Shown here: positions 22,096 to 34,306 of the stretch, piece after piece | Numbering within the stretch: the first letter of the stretch is position 1 | Layout: each line of letters opens with the position of its first letter | Assembly (NCBI RefSeq): GCF_001632365.1 | Contig: NW_024468562.1 | Location: 180,005-244,004 of the forward strand | Direction: 5' to 3' | Length of the DNA stretch: 64,000 nt | Origin: Laetiporus sulphureus 93-53 | Lineage: Eukaryota > Basidiomycota > Agaricomycetes > Polyporales > Laetiporaceae | Notes under the pieces: model-generated | What the model was told of the DNA's origin: nothing | The model's input: the letters and a program-made list of their open reading frames with translations, nothing else | Databases searched by the model: none | Translations under genes and position numbers: made by a program

Positions 22096-25000
22096 ATGTC
22101 ACGACAGTACGACTCGGACACGCCATCACTCTTCGGAGAGCCTTCGCCAAAATCCACGACAACACGCTCCAGCTCGCGCGAGCGCACAAGCAGCGGAGGC
22201 CATGAAGCCGTGCGCTCCCCAGTCCCCGAGGGACCGCCGTCCTCCCCGCAGTCGCCCCATGGTGTATCATCGAGTTCCGAGGGCTATCCATCATGGCTAC
22301 CAAAACGCCCACCACCGCCTGGTCCACAGTCGACCGTGCACTCCGAGGTGGGTCCCATGCTCAGCGAAGCTGGTCCTAGCAATGAGCCCTACATGATTGG
22401 ACGGAGACCCACTCCACGCTCGGTGCGTATCGTCAGCTTGCAGGGCTCAACGCAGGCGCTGGACAGGGACTCGAGGGCGCGACGCGAGCCCACGGATCAG
22501 TCGCGTGTGTTCTCTGGACCCCCGCACGCGCGTGTCTGGTCGCGCGCGACGAGCGCTGGACTAAGTCCTACGCTCTTCGGTTCGGGACTTTTCTCTTCTC
22601 CACCTCGGCCCAGGTTCCGCACCCCAGGCTTCCGCCCCGAACTCTTGCGAAATCCTTCTTGGAAAGTCCGCCTACTGTTTTATATATTCCCTGTAATTGT
22701 CTTTGGCCATATCGCGCTGCAGACGTTCTTCGACATCAATGCTGTATACATGCTAATCATGTGAGTTCTTTCAAACGCACTCCTGCAGCATGTTTTCGTT
22801 TATCGAGCCCGTCGCAGGGTCGCAAAGTATCCTAATCCTGCCGCGCCAGGCGTGGCTGGCTCCGGGAAAAACTGGGCTCTCGCAGCGGCTGGCTACATTG
22901 CTTGCTGGTTCACGTGGATATTTGTTGTAGTCATCCTGTATGAGCTTATATTTTCATTCTATCGTCGATGGAGAGTTAGTGAGTAGTCATTTACGTCTAC
23001 GATCTCCAGCGACGCACCTAGTGTTGATGACGTTGCTTCACAGAACGACCGCTAATGTTACCAATATACATGTCCACGCCTGCGTACAATCTTGTTTCAA
23101 TGACCTCGTACACTAACTTCTGCTTTATGTATCATATTCGCGCCTCTGCGTTCTCTGGAGAACACGGCGCAACCCACGACGGCCTTGCCGAAACCGCCTA
23201 TTATTACTCGCAAAATTGGCCGACAATTGCCCTCCTCCTGCCGCGTGCGGCACTCTCTCTAGCCTTGCTGCTTGGATTCTGGACGCCCTCGCCCGGTGCT
23301 ATTGCTCTCAATAATGCTGGCATCAGCGTCCGAGAAGGATCTTTCTTTCGCGCGGATGGGACGCTCACGGACTACGCCCGCGGTGTGCTCATTGCAAACG
23401 CGGTATGGACGGCATGGCGGATCCTCATTCTCCTACTGAGCTTGTACGTGTCCCTTCCGGTGAACTCGAGTAAGCTCAGTTGCATGTTAACGGCTGACAT
23501 CTTGCTGCTCCCAGCATCGGTCTCTGGATCGCAAGCGGGCAGGGCTGTGCGGGTTTGTGCGGGCCACGATTCCGCTGGGAGGAAGAGGACGCGGAAAAGA
23601 CGGCATCGGTCTTGAGTGACAAGCTATCGGATATGGAGATGCTGCCTTGGTCCTGGAAGGAGTCCACGTTGATGCGCATCAAGGATGCGCACGACTTCTG
23701 CCTCACAAACAGACCCATCCGTACGGAGTTTGTCCCCGAAGAGGGTCCTGTGCCGGATCTGCCGCCTGTACCGTTCGAAGGCATGGATCGCCTGTTCGCC
23801 GCTGTGGGGCTGGCTCCCAGCCACCATCCTGCCCGGCGAGGCGTGTTGTCATCGCAACTCTTCCAGACGCCTGAACCGCAAATGGAGAGTGAGGAAGGCG
23901 GGGAAAAGCTGCCGGCTAGCAAGTCGGCGCCGGAGTTGTCGCGTGTAGCTCCTCCTCCAACTAGCCTGCGACAAAAAGAGAAACGACCTGCACGTCCACT
24001 GGCACCCTTTCCGACTTCGGACTATCCGTTCACAGGGTCTGGTGCACAGATTTCGTCTGAGGAGAACGTGCCGTTTCCGCCATCATCTGTCTCTGAGGAG
24101 GAACGAGAAGTGCCCATTCAGGGCACAGATGACGACGAGATGGAGGAAGGTGAAGATGACGAAGAGGAGCATGCGAGTACTCATGAAGACCCAAGGACAG
24201 GCACGAGCGAGAATGTGGCGACTGAGCTGGAGGAAAGCGTAGAACATCACCGTAGACGAACATCGGAATCCATGTCCAGTCTCGGGCGGCCCATAGTTTC
24301 GAGGTACCCCTTCATGCACCGACGGCCAACGGGTGGGAGTGCCTCCTCGGTATCTCCTCGCACACCCTCCTCGCCTTCCACACAGACGCGTTCGACGCAC
24401 ACACAGTCGATGCAATCGCGTTCCACGCGCGAGTCCCAGTCAACGCAGTCTACAGGCAATGCGGAGTCATCCGAATCGCCCATAAGCAACAGAGGCTCGA
24501 ACGGCGCCAGCCCGTCATCATCGAACTTCAGCGGCAGCGCGATCCCGATGCCGCCCAGACATCCGCGAGCACACAGGAGGGCAAGAACGAGGACTATCTC
24601 GCCGGGCAGCCCAGGCTCCATCTCACCAGTTGTATTCCCCGCGGACCGGCCTCATGCGCGGACACGCACGGACAGCGTGGCCAACGAGGTATCGATGACG
24701 TTTGGTGCTATGCAGCCGCCTGTGTACGACACTGACGAGGAAGATCTGCACGAGGGCTCCCTCATGGACGTGCCCGAGGCGGAGGGCTCCGTGGAAGAGG
24801 CAGAACGGCAAGATAGCGTCGGTCTGCTGTCCGCTGCGCCGAGTCCGCGTAGTTCGTCGGGCAATCTGCGGCGCAGAACGAGCAGCTTTTCGCAACACAG
24901 GTCGAGCGGTTCGCGGTCTCATTCAGGACGGGTTTCGTTGTCGCGCTCGCGCTCACGCACAAGCTCAGGGACATCTCGGTCGGAGTCTGCGCGATCACGA

Positions 25001-25543
25001 GCGCATTCGCTCATACAGTCCATCGGCGCGGCGTCGCGCTCATCCATAGATGTCGTACGCTCTCGGACCAACTCCATGGCGCGCCTGTCAGACTCACCCG
25101 CAGGATCGTCTGCGTCGGACACGGTGCTGAGTAGTCCCGAGAACCACACGTTCGGCCATCCATTGCGGGAGCGGTGGGGCCCAGCAGACGAACACGGCAG
25201 GCGGATCAGTCCCTCCCAGGTGCCTCTACCGCCATCCGCATCTACCTCGGAAGCTGCCTCCGGTTCTGACGCTGGCGGACATTTGCCCCGGTTGCGTGGG
25301 GTGCGTTCGAGTCCGCGCTCAAGTCTGGTTCCGTCCCAGCGAAGTCGACGAAGTCAGCGTACGGAGCGTCTAGGAGTGCACATACCAGAGGGGCATCTGA
25401 GCACTGAAAGCCAACCCGGAACAAGTACCGCGCAATCGTTCATGACAGCACCGACGATCGCACCCAGTGCAACAGAAACTTCAATACGGACCAGCTGGGC
25501 GGAGCTGGACTCGCCGACCACGCCTGGTGATCCGGAAAACTAA
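22096..25543 (+). CDS. Fungal-specific multi-pass membrane protein with long disordered Ser/Arg-rich tail (1084 aa)
   Basis: The exons are 22096-22760, 22818-22978, 23044-23443 and 23515-25543, and the total length is in frame. The start is the ATG at 22096 (MSRQYDSDTPSLFGEPSP). About 190 disordered residues are followed by roughly five hydrophobic segments: LLFYIFPVIVFGHIALQ, AGYIACWFTWIFVVVILYEL, an amphipathic part around YTNFCFMYH, TIALLLPRAALSLALLLGFW, and ANAVWTAWRILILLLSF. The C-terminal half (from about residue 450) is cytosolic-looking and rich in Ser, Arg, Pro and acidic runs such as DDDEMEEGEDDEEE, suggesting phosphorylation. No known domain is recognised. Similar architecture is seen in unannotated proteins of basidiomycetes. 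No function is proposed. Confidence 0.75.
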
Positions 25544-26619
25544 TAAGATCTTGCTTTCGCTTGGACTTCTTATTATTTCGTACTTATCTTGTGTTAATAG
25601 CTCTATTTGCTATGTTTATAGTTCTATTTGCTGTGCATAGTTTTTTTGACTTCTTACCTAGAGCACGGACGGTGTGTCATGAGCATAATGCTAATCAGCG
25701 GTACCTAACGAATACGATATAGTCGATGAATTTCTTGCCTCCATCATATGCACACCGCTGCGAAAATAGTTGCTGTACCTCGAAAATTGGTGAGTCTTGA
25801 TGTTAAAGCTGGATAGGCCAGGGAGAGTCGAGACGATGCAAATTTTCCTGAGCTGGTGCCGGGGACGTCGTCGGGCATTTCCTCAAGATTCCATGCGCGA
25901 GGTTTAATCATAATGCAAGGAGACGGCCTCGAGTGGCAGCAAGGAGGAACGTAGCAGCGGAGTGAGACTCAGAGTCGTGTCAAGAGCCTCAGCTGCAGCG
26001 CGACGAGTCACGACTGCAGGAGCACGTAGTCACGGTCACGTGATCGCGAAGTGCTCAGGCCATTCGCGCTGCTCTATCGAGTCGATGTCTTCGAGCATCA
26101 AAACATTTCATAACTCAACAACATAAACAGTACTCTGCCTGAACTCCCAAGGTAGTTCAGCATTATTTGATCTGACATGTGCGACGATGGCTCCACGCAA
26201 GTTCGCGAACAACCAGATTTCCGCATCAAAAGTCATAGCCATCCATGTGAAGTCTATGAGAAAAAATTATATGGCACAGAGCATCCACGAAGACCACATT
26301 GCTTTGATTGCGTGCATTGAGCCTGAATGAGTCGTTGAGGTTGAACGCGTGATTTGATGCTTCGTACAATGTCGTGTGAAGAGAAATGGATCATCAAGAA
26401 TCAACAAAAGTCATAGCAGACGAACTGCATGGCGACAGTAAGCATACTTTGCATCCACATATCCTCCATTGCAACACTTGCCGTATCCTTTCAAAATACC
26501 ATTGTCTATGTTCTGGACAAGTCACGGCTCATAAGCCCCTCCTTTTGTTGTTGTCGTCGTCGTCGTCGTGACGAGAGCAGCTCATAGCTCGAGGATTTGG
26601 AGTCGATCAGCGGCGAGGA
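25544..26619. other. Intergenic region between two convergent genes
   Basis: This region lies between the 3' ends of a plus-strand and a minus-strand gene. TCACGTGATCGCG is at 26036-26048, an unusual place for a promoter-like motif. A GTC triplet run (about 26553-26570) is the only repeat. No gene is supported. Confidence 0.4.
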
Positions 26620-27675
26620 CTAAGTCGTGGGCGGGGCGGTAGGTCCTCGTGAATGAGCTGGCTTGTCCAGCGCAAGCGTGGCACCCTGAGGTGGGCCCGC
26701 GCGTCTGAAAATCGTAGGGGTCCATGGCTCCCTGTCTTCATTCTCGCCTCTCTCCATTCTAATTCTCTTCGTCGTTCTCCGGTCCTCCGGAGAATCACGT
26801 CCGGCAAACTCGGCTTCCCTGAGTGTCTCCTCGTCGTCCACGCCCACCTCATCTGGTGGCACATAAATCTTCTCTTCAGAGATGTCACCCTTCTGTGGGT
26901 ACAACTTCGAGCGCAGCTGTGCAAGGAGCGCCGCCTTCGGGCGGCGCACACGCAGCATCCGATATGGGTACGGGCCCCCGGGGCGGTTCTGATATTCTTC
27001 GACAGCCTTCCAGTCCTCGTCGCTCCAGTTGCGGCGTGCCTCTTCGATGCGGACGAGCCCACTGTGGAGCAGGCGCCAGAGCATCTTGCCTGGGAGGCGG
27101 AAGGGCGCCGCACGTCCGGGCCCTGCGCGGATGTACTTGTCGTGCAGCGCGAGTGTGTGCAGCGGTTGCCGCCACAGCTCAGGCACGCGACGAGAGAGGA
27201 AGGAGGGCTCGTACGCAAAGTCGCGCACCTTGATTCCCAAAGCTTTGATTTCCTCGACGATTGCTTTCTGCTCTGGCGGTCGCTCCTCTATCTCTGTGGG
27301 CGTTGGCGAAGACGGCGCTGGGATTATCTCTTGGTCACCCAACACTTCGTCATATGAGTCGGATTCAAGGTCAATTTCTTCAGGTTCATTGATGTTGACG
27401 ATCAGCGGTGGCGACTTTGGACGTGTTGGTTGAGGTTGAGGTTCTTTGTTGGCGCTATTCGCTGCCGCCGCACTTGCCATGTCGGGCGTGACGTTCAGGT
27501 TAATGGTCCCGTCACTGCGTTTCCGCTTCAAATTGTTGGATGTACTGCGATTCAGCGGCTGCAATGCTACTGGGCTCTGCACATAGCTATCGATGTGGCT
27601 CACAGCGGCGTTCGGGAGCGTTACAGTAGTAGATTGCTGTGAAGCAGCAGGGACGATGATGTCGGAATTTGACAT
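26620..27675 (-). CDS. Unknown protein, 351 aa, with predicted nuclear signal
   Basis: This is a single uninterrupted frame from the ATG at 27675 (MSNSDIIVPAASQQS) to 26620. The N-terminal 130 residues are low-complexity, with a basic NLKRKRSDG stretch that could direct nuclear import and an acidic patch, EEIDLESDSYDE. The middle part is more ordered and probably conserved: KVRDFAYEPSFLSRR, ELWRQPLHTLALHDKYIR, GKMLWRLLHSGLV and NWSDEDWKAVEEYQ. The C-terminus is charged and disordered. I do not recognise the family. The frame is supported by consistent composition and by sensible spacing to its neighbours. It might have a further intron-borne exon, but none is needed. Confidence 0.6.
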   Translation of the reverse strand: MSNSDIIVPAASQQSTTVTLPNAAVSHIDSYVQSPVALQPLNRSTSNNLKRKRSDGTINLNVTPDMASAAAANSANKEPQPQPTRPKSPPLIVNINEPEEIDLESDSYDEVLGDQEIIPAPSSPTPTEIEERPPEQKAIVEEIKALGIKVRDFAYEPSFLSRRVPELWRQPLHTLALHDKYIRAGPGRAAPFRLPGKMLWRLLHSGLVRIEEARRNWSDEDWKAVEEYQNRPGGPYPYRMLRVRRPKAALLAQLRSKLYPQKGDISEEKIYVPPDEVGVDDEETLREAEFAGRDSPEDRRTTKRIRMERGENEDREPWTPTIFRRAGPPQGATLALDKPAHSRGPTAPPTT

Positions 27676-28037
27676 GGTGGCTGATGTCTCGGAAAATGTT
27701 GACGGATGAGCAAAGACGAATCTTCAACACGGCCTCGCCCTTTGTTTGAGCTCCTGAGCCACTGCGTTGACCAAAGAGAAAACAATAGGGTATTCCGTGG
27801 CCGTCGTGATTGTGCAGAACAAACGAACGATCCAAGAATGAGATTCTCTGCATTCAATTTTCAGGGGAGATAAGTTAACTGCGGAAATTATGCAAATAAT
27901 CGGCTGTGGTGGTTTGCCAGTCTCTCTTGCCAGTCCTCCATAATTGTGAGGTCGAGCACGAACAATTGTACAGGGAGATAATAAGATACAGTACATGAAC
28001 AAGTTGTCTGCCAGATGGGCATTCATCAGGAAAGGTA
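27676..28037. other. Short intergenic region
   Basis: This is the upstream region of the 351-aa gene and the 3' flank of the AlkB-like gene. No further feature is seen. Confidence 0.4.
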
Positions 28038-29029
28038 CTAGTCAGCATTAAAATTCAATACATCGAAGCCCCGTCCATATGCGGATTCCCAGTCAAAGCT
28101 GCTGGAATGGTTCTCCTCGCCAAAGGCGATCAAAAGCTGCTCACTCTCGGGGCCACCCCGCACCACAGGTTGTGCATCCTCGCGCGTCTTGCCTCGTGCT
28201 CCCTGACCCCAGATGAGCGCCCCGTCAGCCGATAGGAATGTGCCAATGTGGCGGAACGTCAAGCTAATACGCTCTTCGTTCTCATATCGCTCTGCATCCG
28301 TCTTCGTCTTCGGTTGGCGTTTGTCTGTGCGGACGCCGTGCAGCCAGCGCATGTTCGTGTCCAGTCCCATCACGAACATTGAGTTGTGCGGGAGTGGGAC
28401 GTGCTGCACGGTGCGGCCCTCACCGTCCGAGACATCCTTCTTTGTACGAAGCGTCATGATACGCTGTGCACCGAGGCTGACGTTAATGATATTCGAGCCA
28501 CGCACGATGTCGATGGTCTTGTCGGAATGCTCTGAGATGTAATCCGCGCCACTGCGGTAGTGCTGGATTAGCACGTGATTCACGGGGTGCTTTACCGACT
28601 TCTCCACGTATTCACGGATGTGCGCGACGGTGGGAGAGAACGGGAGAAGAGGTGGAGGATCGTCTGCTGGATGGCGGTAGATGGGGTAACTGGAATCTAA
28701 ATCAGATTCGTCCTGAATCGTGACAGGAATGAATGTTGACCTTCCATCCTCACTCACTAACCCCTCATGCGCCACAAGCCTAGGAACCTCGCCACCTGTA
28801 AGAATGCAACGTGAGGCTGGAAAGCAACGAGACCGCATCTGTATCGCGCACCTCGGTGAATCATCTTGTGCCACTGAACTTCGTCCCGCACTCGCTTGAA
28901 CGCCACATCTGCGAGGTCAGGAGGAAGCAACTCTTCCACCAGATACGTATCTCCTTCACCAATCTTCTCGCCAGGGTTCAACAAGGTTGGCTCATATCGC
29001 CGATGCTTATGCGAGATCCCCGACTCCAT
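28038..29029 (-). CDS. AlkB-like 2-oxoglutarate/Fe(II) dioxygenase, 311 aa
   Basis: There are two exons, 29029-28852 and 28795-28038, with a 56-nt intron. The first in-frame ATG (MESGISHKHRRYEP) was chosen; the open frame upstream begins only with TTG. The double-stranded beta-helix contains the iron ligands H149 and D151 (in ISEHSDKTI) and H212 (in MRWLHGVR). It also has the 2-oxoglutarate-binding RxxxxxR signature, R235 and R241 (RISLTFR), and HNSMFVMGLD. AlkB-family enzymes remove methyl groups from DNA or RNA bases by oxidation, releasing formaldehyde. Fungal members of this length are mostly uncharacterised, so the substrate is open. All catalytic residues are intact. The gene is divergent from the PXR1-like gene, with 555 bp between start codons. 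Confidence 0.85.
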
Positions 29030-29584
29030 GGGTGTAACAACGAGATAAACTCCCGATGGCGGAAAGTATTCGAAGATGTTCAATCAGAATGAGAGATTGC
29101 GCAACTGAATGTAGCAGTCAGCCGAAGCAAGCACGATGCCCATTGACGTTAAGCCGAGTCAGACGAGCCACAGCCACCAGGCCCAGATTTCCACGATTCG
29201 CTGCATCATGTGCAATATACAGAGAGCCAGCCCAGAGTAATCCAGTAGATATCTGCAATGAACGATGCTTTACGCAGAGCCCCAAATACGACAGTGAATT
29301 TGTGCGAAGACTGTCCGCATGCAGCAAGGGAGGACGGGCCAGCAGGGAGGGGGATATATTATTCCAAAAATCGCGATCGACTTGCGTGCCGGCAATCACC
29401 GAGCGGTGGCGAGGAGTAAGAATGCACCTAAGCGCCCGTCTGTGCTACTCACTCTGATCTGTAGTGTGGCTTCGGCATCAAACAGCTTTGTTTCTTTGTC
29501 CGTTGGAGTACACGGAGGGGTATTGCAGAGCTTCATTCTTCTACTAGACGCAACATTCACGAGCGGATGCAATAAACAGCAAGC
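29030..29584. other. Shared upstream region of the AlkB-like and PXR1-like genes
   Basis: This is the intergenic region between divergent start codons, and it probably carries both promoters. No clear TATA box was found. Confidence 0.4.
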
Positions 29585-31226
29585 ATGGGCCTTTCAGGAA
29601 GGAAAGTGAAGCAGCGAATCTCCCACGACCCGAGGAACCTCTCATGGGCGAACGGTACGTAGTGTCTATCATCTCATGGCTATCGTTGACGGCTTGCTAG
29701 ATGCAAACAAGTTTGGTTCTGCCTACCTCCAAAAGTTTGGCTGGGACTCCTCTTCCGGCCTCGGTCCGTCCGGTGAAGGACGTACCAAGCACATCTCTGT
29801 ATACCAAAAGCTAGACATGCTCGGTATCGGCGCGGACCATAAGAACAGCGCGGATGGTACTGCATGGAAGCAGGGGAGAGATTTCGAGAATTTGTTGCGC
29901 AAGCTGAACGCAAGTGCAGGGAACACTGATGAGGTGACCGAGGTGGCCGGGGAGCAGATGAAGGTGGATGGGTTCGTGAGGCCCACGGCGCAGGCGGAGA
30001 CTGCGTCCTTGGACAAGGATGTAGATGACCAGGCCGAAGGCGAGCATTCAAAGCCGAAGAAGAGCAAGAAAAGGAAACATGCAGAGGAGGAGGCTGAAGG
30101 AGAAAAGAGAAAGAGAAGGAGCAAGAAGCACAAGCCGGAGGATGAGTCCTCGGGCCAGGAGCGTAAATCACAGAAAAAGAGCAAGAAATTCACCGCTGTC
30201 GATGAACACTGTGTTGCCAACGCATCTGGATTATCCTCAACGGCTATTGCGGTCACCGCACAAGTCACCGAAACAACGACTGTTGTATCACGCCCGTACG
30301 CCCGTTCCACGTCATGCACACGCTTAGTAAAAACCTCATGATGATCTAGACACCGCGCCCATCGCGCCCGACACATCGCATCAAAAGGCCTTGCCGCCAA
30401 GTCGGCCACGGCCATATCTGAGATCCTCGGTATCGCACCGTCCTTGTCGCTCACTACACCCTCTTTGACTACCTCGGCATACTCTACGCCCATTATCGCT
30501 CTCGAAACGCCTGCCTCCGAGTCCGCCACACTATCTACCGAGCTCAAGCTCCACGACCTCACGACCTCGAGCAAGAGCGTCATGGACTATTTCCGCGAGA
30601 AGCTCTCCGCGAAGAGCAACCATGCTTCCGTACCCACGTCTGCAGATGCGTCTGCCGTAGCAACCCCCGATGCTTACGACGATTATGACGACCGTCCACG
30701 GGGAGGTCTAGGGGCTGCGAGATCGCGGGTAGAATACCGGACGAGTGAGGACTATGACGACTGCCCTCGTGGTGGATTAGGAGCATCTAGGCTGTCTAGG
30801 ACCGTTCAGTCACTGACTCTGGAGTCAACGGTAGCGGAGCGGTTTCACGTGGCTGTTCTAGAGCAGTGCGAAAAGAAGAAGTCCGCAGCTTCGGGTGAGA
30901 ATGACAAAGGCAAGAAGAAGGCCAAGAAGAGCAGGCACAAGGAGCAATCTGCCGAGGAACCAATGTCAGCTATGCAACCGTTTGAAAATGCGGAAGTTCA
31001 AACTATCGAAGGCTCTCCCGAGCAGCCGAAGAAAAAGAAGAAGAAGGAGAAGGGGGAAGTAGAGGACGAACGGGCCCAAATTGGCACCAGGATGACCTTA
31101 GATGCTGAGCCTGGAGCAGCTACGCAGCTGGAAAGCCAGAACGATGGCGATATTGCGGAAAAAGAAGCATCAGAGAACAAGATGAAAAGGGCAAAGAAGG
31201 GGAAACGTAAGGACAAGCAGGATTGA
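29585..31226 (+). CDS. PXR1: PinX1/PXR1 (Gno1)-like G-patch protein, 513 aa
   Basis: The exons are 29585-29654, 29701-30295 and 30350-31226, with in-phase introns of 46 and 54 nt. The N-terminus MGLSGRKVKQRISHDPR leads into the G-patch: ANKFGSAYLQKFGWD, SGLGPSGEGRTKHISVYQK and LDMLGIGAD, as in yeast Pxr1/Gno1 and human PINX1. In these proteins the G-patch activates the helicase Prp43 in rRNA and snoRNA maturation in the nucleolus, and PINX1 also binds telomerase. The middle and C-terminal parts have repeated lysine-rich clusters (for example KPKKSKKRKH and PKKKKKKEKG), typical of the family's KKE/D nucleolar repeats. An internal conserved block reads RARHIASKGLAAKSATAISE and EILGIA. An imperfect internal repeat, DYDDRPRGGLGA and DYDDCPRGGLGA, is also present. 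Confidence 0.88.
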
Positions 31227-32043
31227 AGGCTCGAGTGGTTGCTGTATCCACCGAGCACTGTAGGTTCTGTTGCCTAGCGGCTTTTTTTTTCCCTCCAGGG
31301 TGTTGTGAGCGACTCGCTGGATCCTTTCTAACGGATTACCATGACACAGTGCTTAGCATACCGGCGTGATATCCCTGACCGAGCCATCCGGACTTCATGT
31401 CGCCGCCGAGACAAAATACCTCGTGAGCTCTTCATTATCCCCCTACTCAGCGTCGATTCTGCTGTAAGCAGCTCGTGTGCCTACCGCGCTCAAGTTGTGA
31501 TCAGCTCAATGGAGCAAGGATCGCTGGCCTCATGTTTTCCCGTGAAGTGACGGCGTGTTGGAGAAAGTTATACACATCTCCACATTACGCCGATGTGGAC
31601 GGACCCGCTTTGCTTCCGTCCGGACGTATGTGGATCCGAAGTAACTGAAAACGGCTTATTTGAAACTTCTACATTGCCATATGATCGAGGGCGCCTGCCA
31701 TTGACACACCGTGAGTGGCGCTAATCTCGGGAACGGATGCGTCGCACTATATACGTACATACTACATGGGGATGCTCATACATAGGGATCAGCCAGGATC
31801 AGCGAGAGGGCGTCGATACAAAGTTATGCTACAGCGGTATCGCACAGCGGAGAACGGTAACGCTCGGTCGAGGGTCACAGTCTCAGCCTTGTGCACACAT
31901 ATATAGAACATTCCAGAACGAGCCAGCAGTGCCGCACCAATCGTGGCACGAGAAAGAACCGACACAAAATAAGAAGCGATGTGGAAACAACGTTAACGTT
32001 GATAATGCGTTATGCATGCACCAGAAAGCTTGCGCTAGCTTGA
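31227..32043. other. Intergenic region between convergent genes
   Basis: A T-rich run (31281-31290) follows the PXR1-like stop and may belong to its 3' end. No gene was recognised in the remainder. Confidence 0.4.
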
Positions 32044-34306
32044 TCACTGCGAATTCCAGTTGCTTGTGGACGTCCCGTACGAGCCAGACGGAGTGTTCTG
32101 CATGTAACCCTGGCCGCCATTCCACTCCGTACGGGTGCGAGTCTGTGACGTCAAATCGAAGTACTGGTAAGGAGTATAGCCGGCCGGAGAAATTGGTGGA
32201 GAGGTCGCTTGCTGTTGGGGGAGGTGAGCGGAAACATACGAATCGGGCTGGAGGTGATTCGTCTTGGGCACTTGCTGAAATGCCAGCGCATTAGACAGAC
32301 TCGACGTCATGGACGCCTGCATAGCGCCGGAGCGCACTGCTTCTGCAAACCGAGCCGCGACTAGCGCCTCATACTCTGGCGTGACGATAAAAGGCTGGTC
32401 TTCTACACTGTCACTAGGCGTTGTCGATGCCGTGGCGGTCGGAGAGGGAAGTGGAGTGGACGTCTGGCTAACCATCGGTGTGCTGTCGTAAGACATGCTT
32501 TGTCGCTCTGGTGTTGATGTCGAGGGTGGCAGGGGCGTGCCATCGTAGCTGTAACTTCTATCCAGAGGATGTGGTGGACGGACAGAATTCATAGTCAGCA
32601 GTGCAGAGGGAGAGCCTGCTAATTTCGTCTGCGCATAAACAGGATTGCGCGACCCCGCATGATGGTATGCGAGTGCGTGCATTAGTTCAGCGCTGCGGCT
32701 GGAGGGGCGACCAGTTTGTGCGCGCCCGGTAGCTGACATCCCCGGTCGACTCGTAGTATGGAATTCTGTTAGTCGCGGTGTCATCGATTCCAGGCTTCGC
32801 AACGCCGCTGCAGTCGAGTCACTGGTCGGGTTTATGTCAGACATATTCTGAGGCGACGTTGGAAGGGAGGAGTCTCGCGTTTGTGGTCGTCGATCCGAGC
32901 CGGAGTATCGATCATCCATCATGAAACTAGTTCGCTTCGTGGGAGAAACCACCATGTTCTCTGCTGCGGCAGCACCGACGCTTATATGCGTCGGGGATGT
33001 CGGCAATGTATAAGGCACTGATGGAACGTCCAGGCGAGGAAGGATAGGGCGGGAAGGACCAATACCCCGCAGGTCACCGGCGGCGGCACGCTTAGAGCCT
33101 CTCCCTCCATTAAGCCGCTTTTTTGTGAGGCCGTGATATCGCTGTAAGTAACTGACTATACCGAGTGTATCGGCAGTCGTCCGCGACACCAGTTCTGGGG
33201 GGCGGATATCAAGTGGTTCAATCCGACTACCGGCACTGGACGAGAACGACGGCCTGGGGCTAGTGATAGAGCTTACGTAGTGGGTCGGCGAAGGCGGTAG
33301 TGATAATGAGGAGGACGTGAATATTTCAGGGCTACTGGCTGTCGAAAGGGTGTCTGGCGAAGTAGACGCGGGCGGGGACGCTGCGGCTACCACGTTAGGC
33401 GTCAACATGACCGGAAGCCGTCATGGGATCGATAGACCGTCACCTTGCTGCGACGATACACCCGCAAGGTGTACAGAAAACTTTGACTGGTCAACGGCGA
33501 ACCAAGGGGATACTTCCGACAGACTTTGAACATAGCGCTGCATACAGCCAATCAGACGCAAAAATGCGTAAGGATGGATCGTGCCGCTTACTGCACGATC
33601 GAACAAATCGCGAAACGTTCTTGATTCAAAAACAGGGCCGACAATTAGATGAAGGCGAATGCATGCCTAACGAGCAGCAGGTATAAGCAGGAGCGAGGAC
33701 AACGGAAAATTGACCCAACCTGACAAAGCGCCAAGGCTGTGCCTAGCCACGGATCTATCCCAGTCTGCATATGGCCAGGTCCCTCGTTTACGGACATGAG
33801 GGGAGAGGAAGCGACAATTATCAAATGCTGATTATTGTACCGTTGCTTTCCAGTATTTGCGTATATCTGAGCGCCGCTTCGTTAGTTCTCACAATCCAAA
33901 TATGCGACGCGCAAGACAGAAAAAAGTTGCGTACCTTTAGGCAACGGCGGATGGTGGCCGTTGAAATCGCAGTGTCTGGCTGCTGGCCGAGCTTGACTTC
34001 GGGTATCTCATGACAGTAGCCTGCGTTCTGTATGGATGTAGTGAACGGCTTCGACGCTGCAGAGCTTGTAAGCCACCAGATATGCATCTGAGATGGCTGA
34101 CGTTGTAGATATGAGTGTGGAGTATCATGTAGCAATGCACGAACCTGCTCCACCATGTCCACCGTCCGCAGACTCTCAAGTATCAAAGGAAGGTAATGCC
34201 TCCGCACATCGTTCCACTTAGCCTGCATCGCTCGCGAATCCTCCACTAGCACCATGACAAAGACATAATCACTAGGTTGACCGGCATTCGAGAATTGCGA
34301 TGCCAT
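32044..34306 (-). CDS. VWA-domain protein resembling Mediator subunit 25, with long disordered tail
   Basis: The gene starts at 34306 (MASQFSNAGQPSDY). The first exon encodes a VWA-like fold: VFVMVLVEDSRAMQAKW, then RHYLPLILESLR and QMHIWWLTSSA. Further short exons (about 33830 to 33440) give IVASSPLMSVNEGPGHM, FDRAVSGTIHPYAFLRL and MQRYVQSLSEVSPWFAVDQ, which resembles the rest of a Med25-type VWA domain. The large last exon (33408-32044) encodes about 450 Ser/Pro/Thr-rich disordered residues, ending GSYGTSTSNWNSQ. If the Med25 resemblance is right, the protein would contact transcription activators as part of Mediator. Internal exon borders are uncertain. It is also possible that the disordered frame belongs to a separate gene, though the strand and spacing favour one gene. 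Confidence 0.5.

Noticed and set aside
29723..30583. A 286-codon minus-strand frame
   Set aside because: It is antisense to the PXR1-like G-patch gene and crosses its intron.
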